A stretch of DNA of 64,000 bases from Firmicutes bacterium UBA2058 (GCA_002332905.1 DDAM01000052.1:1-64000), one strand, 5' to 3'. Counted from the first letter of the stretch, positions 52,766-61,736 are shown. Numbers and translations are program-made. The notes: generated from the sequence alone by a model not told the origin.

Positions 52766-52792
52766 ATATCGGCTTTAATACTAATTTCTTTA
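52766..52792 (-). promoter_or_regulatory. Sigma-28 promoter, minus strand
   Basis: On the minus strand TAAA (52792-52789), a 15-base spacer and GCCGATAT (52773-52766) match the FliA consensus TAAA-N15-GCCGATAA in all but the last base. It faces the YlqG-like gene and the four genes after it. Confidence 0.85.
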
Positions 52793-52959
52793 ATAAAAAG
52801 GCATAAATTTTCAAATTTTTATATACAACTGATGACAAAGTCATAAGTTTATTATAACTAAAAAATGCAACAATTGCACTATAAATTTACTTTATATACA
52901 CATATATTTACAAAAAATGACTATAATTCAAAAGATTATAATTTTTTTATATAAAATGC

Positions 52960-52986
52960 TAAACTTCTACAAAAAACGACCGATAT
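52960..52986 (+). promoter_or_regulatory. Sigma-28 promoter of cheA operon
   Basis: TAAA (52960-52963), 15 bases, then ACCGATAT (52979-52986), matching FliA consensus well. It is divergent from the minus-strand sigma-28 site in the 310-base gap between the two gene units. The remainder of that gap is AT-rich with nothing else I can support. Confidence 0.82.
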
Positions 52987-53022
52987 AAATACATGTATAG
53001 AAAAAATGCGGGAGGAGATAAA

Positions 53023-55062
53023 ATGGAAAATAATTTTGATTCAGTATTAGACATGTTCTTATATGAAGCCAATACTTTATTAGAGCAATTAGACGAAATA
53101 CTTTTAAAGGTTGAAGAAGATAGAGAATTTAATGCAGACTGTATTAATGAGATATTTAGAATAATGCATACAATTAAAGGTTCAGCTGCTATGATGCAAT
53201 TTAACAGCATTATGACAATATCTCATAGAATAGAGGACTTATTTTATTACATAAGAGAAAACGGGTTACAAAATCAATTTACGGAAGATTTAATTAATCT
53301 AGTGTTTAAATGTACAGATTTTATTAAAAGTGAAATACTAAAAATTCAAGATGAAAATCCTTTAACAGAGAATATTATTGAGTATGAAATAGAAATAAAA
53401 GAATTGTTAGATATAGTGTCCGGAAAAAAAGAGTATATAAGAAAGGATAATGCATCTAATAAGCCGCAACCTTCTACAGATATAGTAGATATAGTAAATA
53501 ATTCTGATAAAAGATACTTAGCTAGAGTTGATTTCGATGATGAATGTGGCATGGAAAACCTAAGAGCATTTATGATTGTAAATCATCTTAAAGATATAAC
53601 TACTAATTTTTCCTATGAACCAGAAGATATAGAAACAAACAAAGAAACAATTAAGGATATACTGCAAAACGGTTTTAGAATATATTTTGAAAAAGAACAA
53701 GATTTAAAGCTAGGAATTGATGTAATTAAAGATTCACTAAATGTAAAAAATTATACGGTGATTGAAAATGAGAGAAAAGATGAAAGTATAAATTCAAATC
53801 AAGCAGGTAGAAGTGATACAACTACAACTGTACAATCAAATAATCAAACAAGTGATGCGTCAAATTCTACTAAACACAATAAACAAAGCTTAATCAGCGT
53901 TAACTTATCTAAGTTAGACAAATTAGCAAATATTGTAGGAGAAATTGTAATCACAGAATCTATGGTTGTTTCAAATCCGGAGATTAAACATCTTAACCTA
54001 GATAGCTTTACAAAGGCTACAAGGCAGTTGAGAAAGCTTACTGATGAATTACAAGATGTTGTTATGTCATTAAGAATGGTACCAGTATCAGGTGTGTTCC
54101 AAAAAATGAAAAGAATTGTGCGTGATATGAGTAAAAACTTAAATAAAGATGTTGAACTTGTATTAGTTGGAGATGATATAGAAGTTGATAAAACAATTGT
54201 TGATGGTATAGCAGATCCGCTTATGCATCTTGTAAGAAATTCAATGGACCATGGTATAGAGCCAAGTGATGAGAGAATCAAAAAAGGCAAAAATCCAAAA
54301 GGTACTATAACACTTACAGCGTTAAATACTGGTGGTGAAATATTAATAACAGTAGAAGATGATGGTAAAGGATTAAATCCTGATTATATATTATCAAAAG
54401 CTAAAGCTCGTAATTTACTTCAAAAACCTGAAACTGAGTATTCATTAAAAGAAATATTTTCATTCGTAATGTTACCAGGCTTTTCAACAAAAGAAGCCGT
54501 TACTGAATTCTCAGGACGTGGGGTAGGTATGGATGTTGTTAAGAAAAACATTGAAAATGTTGGTGGTAATGTAATTTTGGATAGTAAGGTTGATAAAGGA
54601 ACAACTATTACATTCAAGATACCTTTAACATTAGCTATAGTTGATGGTATGCAGGTAGTAGTAGGAGATACAGAGTTTATTATTCCGATCAAAAACATTC
54701 AGCAGTCTTTAAACGTTAATAAAAAAGATATAGTTAAAAATACTGATGGTAGCGAAGGCATTATGCTAAGAAATAAGTGTTACCCAGTTGTTAGACTACA
54801 TGATTTATATGGAATTGATACTGAAATAAAAGAACTTGAAGAAGGTATATTGATACTTGTAGAAGCTGAAAATAAAGGATATGGATTATTTGCAGATAGA
54901 TTATTAGGAGAACAGCAAGTAGTTGTAAAACCACTGCCTGTATTGTTAAATAAGTTTGACATAAAAAATGCTGGTATCGCAGGTTGTTCAATACTTGGTG
55001 ATGGCAGCATAAGCCTAATTCTTGATGTAATTAACATATACGAAAATACTATGGAGGATTAA
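53023..55062 (+). CDS. cheA: Chemotaxis histidine kinase CheA
   Basis: The 679-residue kinase has P1 with the phosphorylated histidine (IMHTIKGSAAMMQF, near residue 46), a CheY-binding region around 165-250, a dimerisation domain, an ATPase domain with LVRNSMDHGIEPSDER and GGRGVGMDVV-like GRGVGMDVVKKN, and a CheW-like P5 from about 545. GGAGGAG lies ahead of ATG 53023; a longer start at 52993 overlaps the promoter region. First gene of the cheA-W-R-B unit. Its stop borders an A hairpin. Confidence 0.97.
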   Translation: MENNFDSVLDMFLYEANTLLEQLDEILLKVEEDREFNADCINEIFRIMHTIKGSAAMMQFNSIMTISHRIEDLFYYIRENGLQNQFTEDLINLVFKCTDFIKSEILKIQDENPLTENIIEYEIEIKELLDIVSGKKEYIRKDNASNKPQPSTDIVDIVNNSDKRYLARVDFDDECGMENLRAFMIVNHLKDITTNFSYEPEDIETNKETIKDILQNGFRIYFEKEQDLKLGIDVIKDSLNVKNYTVIENERKDESINSNQAGRSDTTTTVQSNNQTSDASNSTKHNKQSLISVNLSKLDKLANIVGEIVITESMVVSNPEIKHLNLDSFTKATRQLRKLTDELQDVVMSLRMVPVSGVFQKMKRIVRDMSKNLNKDVELVLVGDDIEVDKTIVDGIADPLMHLVRNSMDHGIEPSDERIKKGKNPKGTITLTALNTGGEILITVEDDGKGLNPDYILSKAKARNLLQKPETEYSLKEIFSFVMLPGFSTKEAVTEFSGRGVGMDVVKKNIENVGGNVILDSKVDKGTTITFKIPLTLAIVDGMQVVVGDTEFIIPIKNIQQSLNVNKKDIVKNTDGSEGIMLRNKCYPVVRLHDLYGIDTEIKELEEGILILVEAENKGYGLFADRLLGEQQVVVKPLPVLLNKFDIKNAGIAGCSILGDGSISLILDVINIYENTMED

Positions 55063-55116
55063 GTGTGAAAAATGGCATTCACACTATGTGATGCCACTTC
55101 GTGGCATAATTAGGAG
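55062..55116 (+). promoter_or_regulatory. Junction hairpins A and C with RBS, cheA-cheW
   Basis: A: AGTGTGAA with TTCACACT (55062-55069 with 55078-55085), starting on the last base of the cheA stop. C: ATGCCAC-TTC-GTGGCAT (55091-55107), then AATTAGGAGG before the start at 55123. C is the same stem as at 8939 with a changed loop. Confidence 0.75.
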
Positions 55117-55122
55117 GATAAT

Positions 55123-55584
55123 ATGCAAGAAAATAATAATATAACAATTCAAAAAGATGTTGAAATAGAAAAGTACCTGTCATTTTACTCAGCTGATGTT
55201 GAATATGCAGTAAACATAAAATATGTAACAGATATTATAAAATTGTTACCGATAACTTTTTTGCCAAAGCTACCTAAGTATATTAAGGGTATAATTAATT
55301 TAAGGGGTAAGATAGTTCCAGTAATTGACATGAGAATGAGATTTGGCAAGGAAAGCACTGAGTATACAGATGCAGCTTGTATTATCGTAATGGAGTACAC
55401 TAATATTGTTGTTGGCATATTAGTTGATTCTGTTGCAGAGGTTACAGATATAAAAACATCTAGTATTATGGAACCACCAAAAAATAATAATACTGAGCTA
55501 AATAGATTTGTTAGTGGTATTTCAAATCAAAATGGTAAAGTAAAGCTATTAATTAACAGCATGGAATTATTTGAAGTTGAATAG
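55123..55584 (+). CDS. cheW: Chemotaxis coupling protein CheW
   Basis: The 153-residue protein links receptors to CheA. The fold pattern is typical: YLSFYSADVEYAVNIKYVTD, the conserved PKYIKGIINLRGKIVPVIDM and the C-terminal LINSMELFEVE. GGAGG precedes the start. It sits between cheA and cheR, as expected. Confidence 0.95.
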   Translation: MQENNNITIQKDVEIEKYLSFYSADVEYAVNIKYVTDIIKLLPITFLPKLPKYIKGIINLRGKIVPVIDMRMRFGKESTEYTDAACIIVMEYTNIVVGILVDSVAEVTDIKTSSIMEPPKNNNTELNRFVSGISNQNGKVKLLINSMELFEVE

Positions 55585-55614
55585 CATTATTAACTATTAG
55601 GAGGCAACAGGCAT

Positions 55615-56427
55615 ATGATTCAGATAACAGATAGAGAATTTACTGAACTTGTTGAATTTATGCAAAAAAACTACGGTATAAATTTAATAAATAAAAGACA
55701 GTTAATTGAAGGTAGAATGTCTAATATTTTAGATAAAAAAGGCATGAAAACTTTCAGTGAATATATAGCATTAATCAAAAAAAATAATATGGAGGAAATA
55801 ACAACTTTAATTAATAAGCTTACAACAAACCATACTTTCTTTTATAGAGAGGATAATCACTACAAGTTTCTTAAGGATGTTATTTTACCAGAACAAGAAA
55901 AAAATAACAAGACAAAAATAATGAATATATGGAGTGCAGGCTGTTCTTCAGGAGAAGAACCTTACACTACTGCTATGTCTATAGATGATTACTTTGGTCT
56001 AAAAAAATCACAATGGAGTGCTAAAATATTAGCTACAGATATATCCCAAAATGTATTAAGCAAAGCAGCAGAAGCTACATATCAAGAGGATAGCATCAAA
56101 AATTTGCCCCCTACATGGAAAACAAAATACCTTAAAAAAATTGATGGCGGCAAATATCAGATTGTTCCTCAAATTAAAAACGAAGTGCAGTTCAAGATAT
56201 TTAATTTAATGCAACCTATGCCTATAGCATATAAAAACAAATTTCACTTAATTTTTTGCAGAAATGTAATGATTTACTTTAATCAAAAAACAAAAAATGA
56301 TTTGATAAATAGACTTTATGAGGTAATACAACCAGGTGGATATTTATTTATAGGGCATTCAGAAACTGTACAAAGAGATCAGTCTAATTTTAAATATATT
56401 TGCCCGGCAATATATCAAAAGGTGTGA
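55615..56427 (+). CDS. cheR: Chemoreceptor methyltransferase CheR
   Basis: The 270-residue enzyme methylates receptor glutamates with S-adenosylmethionine. The N-terminal helical domain is followed by the SAM-binding motif IWSAGCSSGEEPYT near residue 105, and FHLIFCRNVMIYFNQ near 215. GGAGG lies ahead of the start. cheB follows four bases after its stop. Confidence 0.96.
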   Translation: MIQITDREFTELVEFMQKNYGINLINKRQLIEGRMSNILDKKGMKTFSEYIALIKKNNMEEITTLINKLTTNHTFFYREDNHYKFLKDVILPEQEKNNKTKIMNIWSAGCSSGEEPYTTAMSIDDYFGLKKSQWSAKILATDISQNVLSKAAEATYQEDSIKNLPPTWKTKYLKKIDGGKYQIVPQIKNEVQFKIFNLMQPMPIAYKNKFHLIFCRNVMIYFNQKTKNDLINRLYEVIQPGGYLFIGHSETVQRDQSNFKYICPAIYQKV

Positions 56428-56431
56428 TGCT

Positions 56432-57469
56432 ATGGATATGAGAAAAATAAAAGTACTTATTACAGATGACTCTTTATTATTTAGAAATATACTAAAGCAG
56501 GAGCTTTCTAAGGATTCACTCATAGAAATTGTTGGAACAGCAATAGATCCAATAGACTCACAGGAAAAAATTAACCAATTAAAGCCTGATATAGTTACAC
56601 TGGATGTTGAAATGCCTAAAATGAATGGGATAACATTCCTGAAAAAATTAATGTTGGAAAATCCTACAAAAGTTGTATTAGTAAGCTCTCTGAATATTAG
56701 CGTTTTCGATGCATTGGATGCAGGTGCTGTAGATTTTGTTAAAAAGCCTGATATGAGTATACAAAATGAACTAAATAGTTTTTTTCTTGAATTAAAATCT
56801 AAAATTAAAATAGCACATATAGCTAGATTAAGAACAAATATACCTATAAATATTGAAAAACTTCCAATTAGTAGTATTAAGTTAGAGACCTTATCTACAC
56901 AAAAAATAATTGCTATTGGTGCTTCAACTGGAGGAACAGAAGCTACTCTTGAAATATTAAAAAAACTACCCAAAGAGGTACCAGGAATTTTAGTAACACA
57001 GCATATGCCACCTGGATTTACAAAAATGTATGCTGATAGATTAAATAGAATTTGTCAGATGGAAGTAAGAGAAGCTGTAAATGGAGATAGACTTAATAAT
57101 GGTTTAGCGCTTATAGCTCCAGGTGATAAACAAATGAGACTTGCAAAAGATGCTAAAGGATTTTTTGTTCGTTGCTTAGAAGGTGAAAAAGTAAGTGGAC
57201 ATTGCCCTTCTGTAGATGTTTTATTTGAATCAGTAGCAAAAGTTGCAGGAAAAAATTCTATAGGAATTATTTTAACAGGCATGGGTAAAGATGGTGCTAA
57301 CGGTTTACTAAGTATGAGAAAAGAGGGTGCCTATACTATAGGACAAGATCAAGGTTCCTGTGTAGTATACGGGATGCCTAAGGTTGCTTTTGAAATTGGC
57401 GCAGTGCAAATTCAAAGTCCAATAGCTGATATAGCAGATGTTTTAATAAAACAGCTAAACAAAAAATAA
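56432..57469 (+). CDS. cheB: Chemotaxis methylesterase CheB
   Basis: The 345-residue enzyme has an N-terminal receiver (D in TLDVEMPKMNG near 56, with DD in ITDDSLLF) and a C-terminal esterase with active serine in IGASTGGTEATLEIL, histidine in TQHMPPGFT and aspartate in GMGKDGANGL. It opposes CheR and, when phosphorylated, can also deamidate receptors, overlapping with CheD. The start at 56432 is preferred; ATG 56438 is a near alternative. Confidence 0.95.
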   Translation: MDMRKIKVLITDDSLLFRNILKQELSKDSLIEIVGTAIDPIDSQEKINQLKPDIVTLDVEMPKMNGITFLKKLMLENPTKVVLVSSLNISVFDALDAGAVDFVKKPDMSIQNELNSFFLELKSKIKIAHIARLRTNIPINIEKLPISSIKLETLSTQKIIAIGASTGGTEATLEILKKLPKEVPGILVTQHMPPGFTKMYADRLNRICQMEVREAVNGDRLNNGLALIAPGDKQMRLAKDAKGFFVRCLEGEKVSGHCPSVDVLFESVAKVAGKNSIGIILTGMGKDGANGLLSMRKEGAYTIGQDQGSCVVYGMPKVAFEIGAVQIQSPIADIADVLIKQLNKK

Positions 57470-57506
57470 TTTGTGACGATATTATATATAAATATATAAG
57501 TGATTT

Positions 57507-57520
57507 ATCACCACGGTGAT
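57507..57520 (+). repeat. Small hairpin before fliD
   Basis: ATCACC-AC-GGTGAT (57507-57520) lies 13 bases before AGAAAGGAG, the ribosome site of fliD. It resembles a C hairpin in place but is farther away, and the link to the family is tentative. No sigma-28 site was seen in this gap. Confidence 0.4.
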
Positions 57521-57549
57521 TTATTGCAATTAGAAAGGAGTGTGTTACT

Positions 57550-59808
57550 ATGACATCAAGCACTACGTCAAGTATTTACGGTTCATCTGTAACTTCAAAG
57601 GGTATTGGTGGACTTATGTCGGGTTTAGATACTGAAAGCTTAGTAGAACAAATGCTACAGTCTACTCAAATTAAAATAAATAGACAATTTCAAGCGCAGC
57701 AAAAATTAGCATATAAACAAGAATCATATAGAGAAGTTATATCAAAGTTTGTAAATTTTAGTGATAAATATCTTTCTTATGCATCTAAAACCAATATATT
57801 TAGTAGTGACTTTTTTAAATCAACAAATTTTACCTCGTCAAATAGCAGTATAAATGTATCAGGTGATGCAACTGCAATAAAAAACTTTATGATAAATAAA
57901 GTTAATTCGGTTGCAACTAATTCAAGATTTACTTCTACTAATCGGGTATCTGATACTGTTTTTGAATCTGGAGCTATTACATCAACAAAAGATGTATCAA
58001 CTTTGGCAGGTCAATCTATGACTATACAATATGGTTCTAATTTATATACCTTAACTATTGGAGAAAATCTTGATCCATATGCTAACTTAGATGCAGTTGT
58101 ATCAGAATTGAATAATCAAGTTAGCAAGGTAGATGCATTAAAGAATGCAGATGGAAGCTATAAGATAGAGTTTATAAATGATGGTGGAACTATAGGAATA
58201 AAGAACAATGGTACTGGTGACATGAAGATTAACGCTCTTGGAAAAGGAATTGAAGAAGCATTAAAGCTAAAGGTTAGCCCAAAAGAGGGTGGTAGCACTG
58301 GTGCTGGAGATATTCTTAAAGCTGAGGAAGCAGCTACAGCAACATTTTTTAAAACTGAGAATTTGTCTGATATTTTAAAGGCGGGACAGATAACTTTTGA
58401 TTACAATAGTTCAAAAAAAACAATAAGATTTGATAATACAAATATATCAACAGCTGACGAATTGAAATCCTATCTACAAACTGAGTTAGATAAAGCATAT
58501 GGTGTAGGAAAGATAACAGTATCCAAAACAGCTGAAGGTGGAGTTAGCTTTGATGCTGGATCAGGTAATAATTTGTTTGGTATATCTTCAATAGATAGAG
58601 ATGTTAGCAGACATCTTGGCTTAACTTCTAGTACATACAATAGAATAAACAAAAATAAATCAATTACAGAAGCGGGGCTTAATCAAATAGTAAGTAAATC
58701 TGCTGATAATAAATATAAAATTAGTGTAAACAATATAATATTTGAATTCGACGAAGGCACTTCAATTAATGATATATTAAATAAAATAAACAATGATGTT
58801 GATGCTGGAGTTAGAATAACGCATTCAGCAACAACAGATACCTTTACAGTTGTATCTGATGATACAGGAGCTCATACAAAGGTTAAAATTGAGGATGTTG
58901 ATGGAAGTAATTTAGCGTCAGTTTTATTCGGAACTGCTGGTACTGATTATACAGTTACTAATGGTACAGATGCTAAGCTAGAAGTTACTATGAATGGATC
59001 TACATCAGTAATTGAAAGAAGTACAAACACATTTAGTTTTGACGGAATTAATATTGAACTTTCAAATGCTTCGTTAAATGCTGAAAATGTAACGTTTAAT
59101 GTATCAAATAATACTGATTCGATAGTTGAAAATATGGCTAAATTTATCAATGACTACAATGAACTAGTAACATATTTAGATAATAAAATTATGGAAACAC
59201 CAAATAAAGCATATGCACCATTAACCGATGCACAGAAAAAAGAAATGTCAGAAAGTCAAATAAAGGCTTGGGAAGAAAAAGCTAAAGCTGGTATGTTATA
59301 CTCTGACAGAACAATGTACAGCGCTCTTTATGATTTAAGAAACGCCATGACAGACGTTGTTAAAGGTGCAGGAGCTATGATACAAGACATCGGTATATCA
59401 GCAGTAAAAGGAGATTATTCCGGTAAGCTTATATTTGATGAAAACAAATTTAGAGAAGCATATGCTAATAACTCCGAAGCCATTGAAAAATTATTTACTC
59501 AATCCGTAGAAAATGGTACAAAAGCTGAACAAGGAATAGCATATAAGCTTAAAAGCGCTATTGAAAGAAATGTTGGTACTAGAGGCGAAAAAGGTATATT
59601 AGTTGAATACTCAGGTACAAAAAATACTTCTACTGAAAAAGTAAATTATTTATCTGAGAGAATGGAAGAATATCAAGAGACAATAGACAAATTAAAGGTA
59701 AAAATGGAAGCGGAGAGAAAGAAATATTGGAGCAAATTCACTGCTTTAGAAAAAGCTTTAGCATCAATGAATAGTCAAAGTTCTTGGCTTTCATCTCAAT
59801 TTCAATAA
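57550..59808 (+). CDS. fliD: Flagellar cap protein FliD
   Basis: The 752-residue protein caps the filament and helps flagellin add at the tip. The N-terminal GIGGLMSGLDTESLVEQML and C-terminal coiled coil (NYLSERMEEYQETIDKLKV, then KKYWSKFTALEKALASMNSQ) are diagnostic. It is longer than average FliD, with a large serine- and threonine-rich exposed middle. AAAGGAG precedes the start. fliS follows. Confidence 0.95.
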   Translation: MTSSTTSSIYGSSVTSKGIGGLMSGLDTESLVEQMLQSTQIKINRQFQAQQKLAYKQESYREVISKFVNFSDKYLSYASKTNIFSSDFFKSTNFTSSNSSINVSGDATAIKNFMINKVNSVATNSRFTSTNRVSDTVFESGAITSTKDVSTLAGQSMTIQYGSNLYTLTIGENLDPYANLDAVVSELNNQVSKVDALKNADGSYKIEFINDGGTIGIKNNGTGDMKINALGKGIEEALKLKVSPKEGGSTGAGDILKAEEAATATFFKTENLSDILKAGQITFDYNSSKKTIRFDNTNISTADELKSYLQTELDKAYGVGKITVSKTAEGGVSFDAGSGNNLFGISSIDRDVSRHLGLTSSTYNRINKNKSITEAGLNQIVSKSADNKYKISVNNIIFEFDEGTSINDILNKINNDVDAGVRITHSATTDTFTVVSDDTGAHTKVKIEDVDGSNLASVLFGTAGTDYTVTNGTDAKLEVTMNGSTSVIERSTNTFSFDGINIELSNASLNAENVTFNVSNNTDSIVENMAKFINDYNELVTYLDNKIMETPNKAYAPLTDAQKKEMSESQIKAWEEKAKAGMLYSDRTMYSALYDLRNAMTDVVKGAGAMIQDIGISAVKGDYSGKLIFDENKFREAYANNSEAIEKLFTQSVENGTKAEQGIAYKLKSAIERNVGTRGEKGILVEYSGTKNTSTEKVNYLSERMEEYQETIDKLKVKMEAERKKYWSKFTALEKALASMNSQSSWLSSQFQ

Positions 59809-59833
59809 AATTGTTTAAAAGCGGGGTAGAGCA

Positions 59834-60208
59834 ATGATAGATCCTTATAAAAATTATAAAAACATGTCTATTAATACTATGACAAAAGGAGAACAGTTAG
59901 TTTTACTTTTTGATAAGGCTGTACAGAGAATGGTAGCTGCTAATGTTCTACTAGATGAGAATAAAATAAATGAAGCAGAAATACTTATTAACAAAACTGT
60001 AGATATATTTAATTATTTAATGGTTTGCTTAGACAGAGATTATGATATTTCTTCTGATTTGATGACTATGTATTCTTTTATTAATGGTGAGCTGCTAAAA
60101 GGAAAGATAAAAAAAGATAAATCTTATATAGAAGGTGTGCTACCTATAGTAAAAGAATTAAGAGATACATGGGCTGAAGCTGAAAAAATAGCAAGAATCA
60201 ATAAATAA
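59834..60208 (+). CDS. fliS: Flagellin chaperone FliS
   Basis: The 124-residue helical protein binds the C-terminus of flagellin before export. The family pattern YKNYKNMSINTMTKGEQLVL at the N-terminus and LLFDKAVQRMVAAN is clear. GCGGGG lies before the start. A terminator lies in the gap to the next gene. Confidence 0.95.
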   Translation: MIDPYKNYKNMSINTMTKGEQLVLLFDKAVQRMVAANVLLDENKINEAEILINKTVDIFNYLMVCLDRDYDISSDLMTMYSFINGELLKGKIKKDKSYIEGVLPIVKELRDTWAEAEKIARINK

Positions 60209-60226
60209 TTAGCGATTAATATAATT

Positions 60227-60261
60227 AAAAAGCAAATTCTTATATGAGGAATTTGCTTTTT
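60227..60261 (+). terminator. Intrinsic terminator after fliS
   Basis: AAAAAGCAAATTC pairs with GAATTTGCTTTTT (60227-60239 with 60249-60261), loop nine bases, followed by GTTAAAT. The stem is AT-rich, so termination may be partial and let the next gene be read. Confidence 0.65.
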
Positions 60262-60286
60262 GTTAAATATATAGGAGATGTAAAGT

Positions 60287-60682
60287 ATGGAATTACTTAA
60301 TAAAAAATTATCTCTTATGAAGGAGATATATACACTTACAAAAAGTCTAGAAACTGTTGCACTTAATGAAAACTATGAAGAGCTAGATGCGCTATTAGAT
60401 AAAAGGAAAAATCTTATGGATCAAGTCGATGATATTGATAAGAGAATTGAAAGTGGAAATTATAGTTTTAATAGTGACAAGGATTTTATTAAAAAAGAAA
60501 TACAGGAGCAGCTAGCAAAAATAATGGAAATTGACAGTAAAACAAAATTGCTTTTATCAAAAAAAGAAAGAGAATTCAGAAGAAAATTCTCTGAGATAGA
60601 CGTGAAGATTAAGACTGGTAATTATGATATGACAGAATCAGAAAAAAAACCAAAGGGTTATTATCTAAATACAAAAAGTTAA
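60287..60682 (+). CDS. FliT-like export chaperone (putative)
   Basis: The 131-residue, charged and helical protein, with coiled-coil pattern, lies directly after fliS and before fliC, where fliT often lies. Its length and composition (lysine- and glutamate-rich, N-terminal LLNKKLSLMKEIYTLTKSLE) fit FliT or FlgN-type chaperones, which are too variable to place safely. GGAGATG precedes the start. I give no symbol. Confidence 0.55.
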   Translation: MELLNKKLSLMKEIYTLTKSLETVALNENYEELDALLDKRKNLMDQVDDIDKRIESGNYSFNSDKDFIKKEIQEQLAKIMEIDSKTKLLLSKKEREFRRKFSEIDVKIKTGNYDMTESEKKPKGYYLNTKS

Positions 60683-60718
60683 ATACAAAAAATACTACAT
60701 TTTTTTAAAAAAATTTAC

Positions 60719-60745
60719 TAAACTTTTTTATATATCGATCGATAT
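60719..60745 (+). promoter_or_regulatory. Sigma-28 promoter of fliC
   Basis: TAAA (60719-60722), a 15-base spacer, then ATCGATAT (60738-60745), close to TAAA-N15-GCCGATAA. It lies 108 bases before the fliC start, leaving a long leader. Confidence 0.8.
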
Positions 60746-60852
60746 ATGTAATAAGCAAATAAAAATGCTAATATCTACACTGTAGGTACCACAGTATAGA
60801 GAGAAATATAAGGGAATGAATCCCAATTATAAAAATACATGGAGGTATTAAA

Positions 60853-61680
60853 ATGAGAATACAACATAATATTAGTGCATTAAACGCACACAGAAATTTA
60901 ACATTTAACAATGCAGCAACTTCTAAAAACTTAGAGAAATTATCTTCTGGTTTTAGAATAAACAGAGCAGGTGATGACGCTGCTGGATTAGCTATATCAG
61001 AAAAAATGAGAGGCCAAATAAGTGGCTTACAACAAGCTCAAAATAACGCTTCAGACGGAATTAACTTAATTCAAACAGCTGAAGGTGCATTAAACGAAAC
61101 TCACTCAATTCTACAAAGAATGAGAACATTAGCAGTTCAATCAGCAAATGGTACATATGATGATACTACTGATAGAAATAACTTACAAAAAGAAATGACA
61201 GCTTTACAAGATGAAATAACAAGAATTTCTACAACTACAAAATACAATGGTAAAGTATTATTAGGCGGAGCTTATTCAGCAGCTGGATCAATGTCATTCC
61301 AAATTGATTCAAATGCTAACACTATAGGTGTTACAATTGCAAACATGGATGCTGCTTCTTTAGGTGTGGCTGCTGCTTCAGTAAGTATTAGTTCTGAATC
61401 TAAAGCATCTGCTGCTATAGCTGCAATAGATACAGCTATAAACACAGTATCAGGACAAAGAGCTGACTTAGGAGCTGCTCAAAACAGATTAGAGCACACT
61501 ATAACTAACTTGTCAGTAGCAGAAGAGAACTTAACAGCTTCTGAATCAAGAATAAGAGACGTTGACATGGCTAAAGAAATGATGGCATTCACTAAGAATA
61601 ATATTCTTAACCAAGCTTCTCAAGCTATGCTTGCACAAGCTAATATGCAACCACAAGGCGTATTACAATTATTACAATAA
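60853..61680 (+). CDS. fliC: Flagellin FliC
   Basis: The 275-residue flagellin keeps the conserved N-terminal (MRIQHNISALNAHRNL, LEKLSSGFRINRAGDDAAGL) and C-terminal (MAKEMMAFTKNNILNQASQA, then PQGVLQLLQ) coiled-coil parts. The exposed middle is short, so it is a minimal flagellin with only small surface domains. TGGAGG precedes the start. The sigma-28 promoter and long leader suggest a strong late gene. A terminator follows 21 bases later. Confidence 0.98.
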   Translation: MRIQHNISALNAHRNLTFNNAATSKNLEKLSSGFRINRAGDDAAGLAISEKMRGQISGLQQAQNNASDGINLIQTAEGALNETHSILQRMRTLAVQSANGTYDDTTDRNNLQKEMTALQDEITRISTTTKYNGKVLLGGAYSAAGSMSFQIDSNANTIGVTIANMDAASLGVAAASVSISSESKASAAIAAIDTAINTVSGQRADLGAAQNRLEHTITNLSVAEENLTASESRIRDVDMAKEMMAFTKNNILNQASQAMLAQANMQPQGVLQLLQ

Positions 61681-61701
61681 TTTAATAATCCTTATAAAAA
61701 T

Positions 61702-61728
61702 AAAAGAGCGAGGTACCTTCGCTCTTTT
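61702..61728. terminator. Intrinsic terminator after fliC
   Basis: AAAAGAGCGA with TCGCTCTTTT (61702-61711 with 61719-61728), loop GGTACCT, ending in a T-run within the stem. It ends fliC and can also serve the convergent glycosyltransferase gene. Confidence 0.88.
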
Positions 61729-61736
61729 GTTACGTT

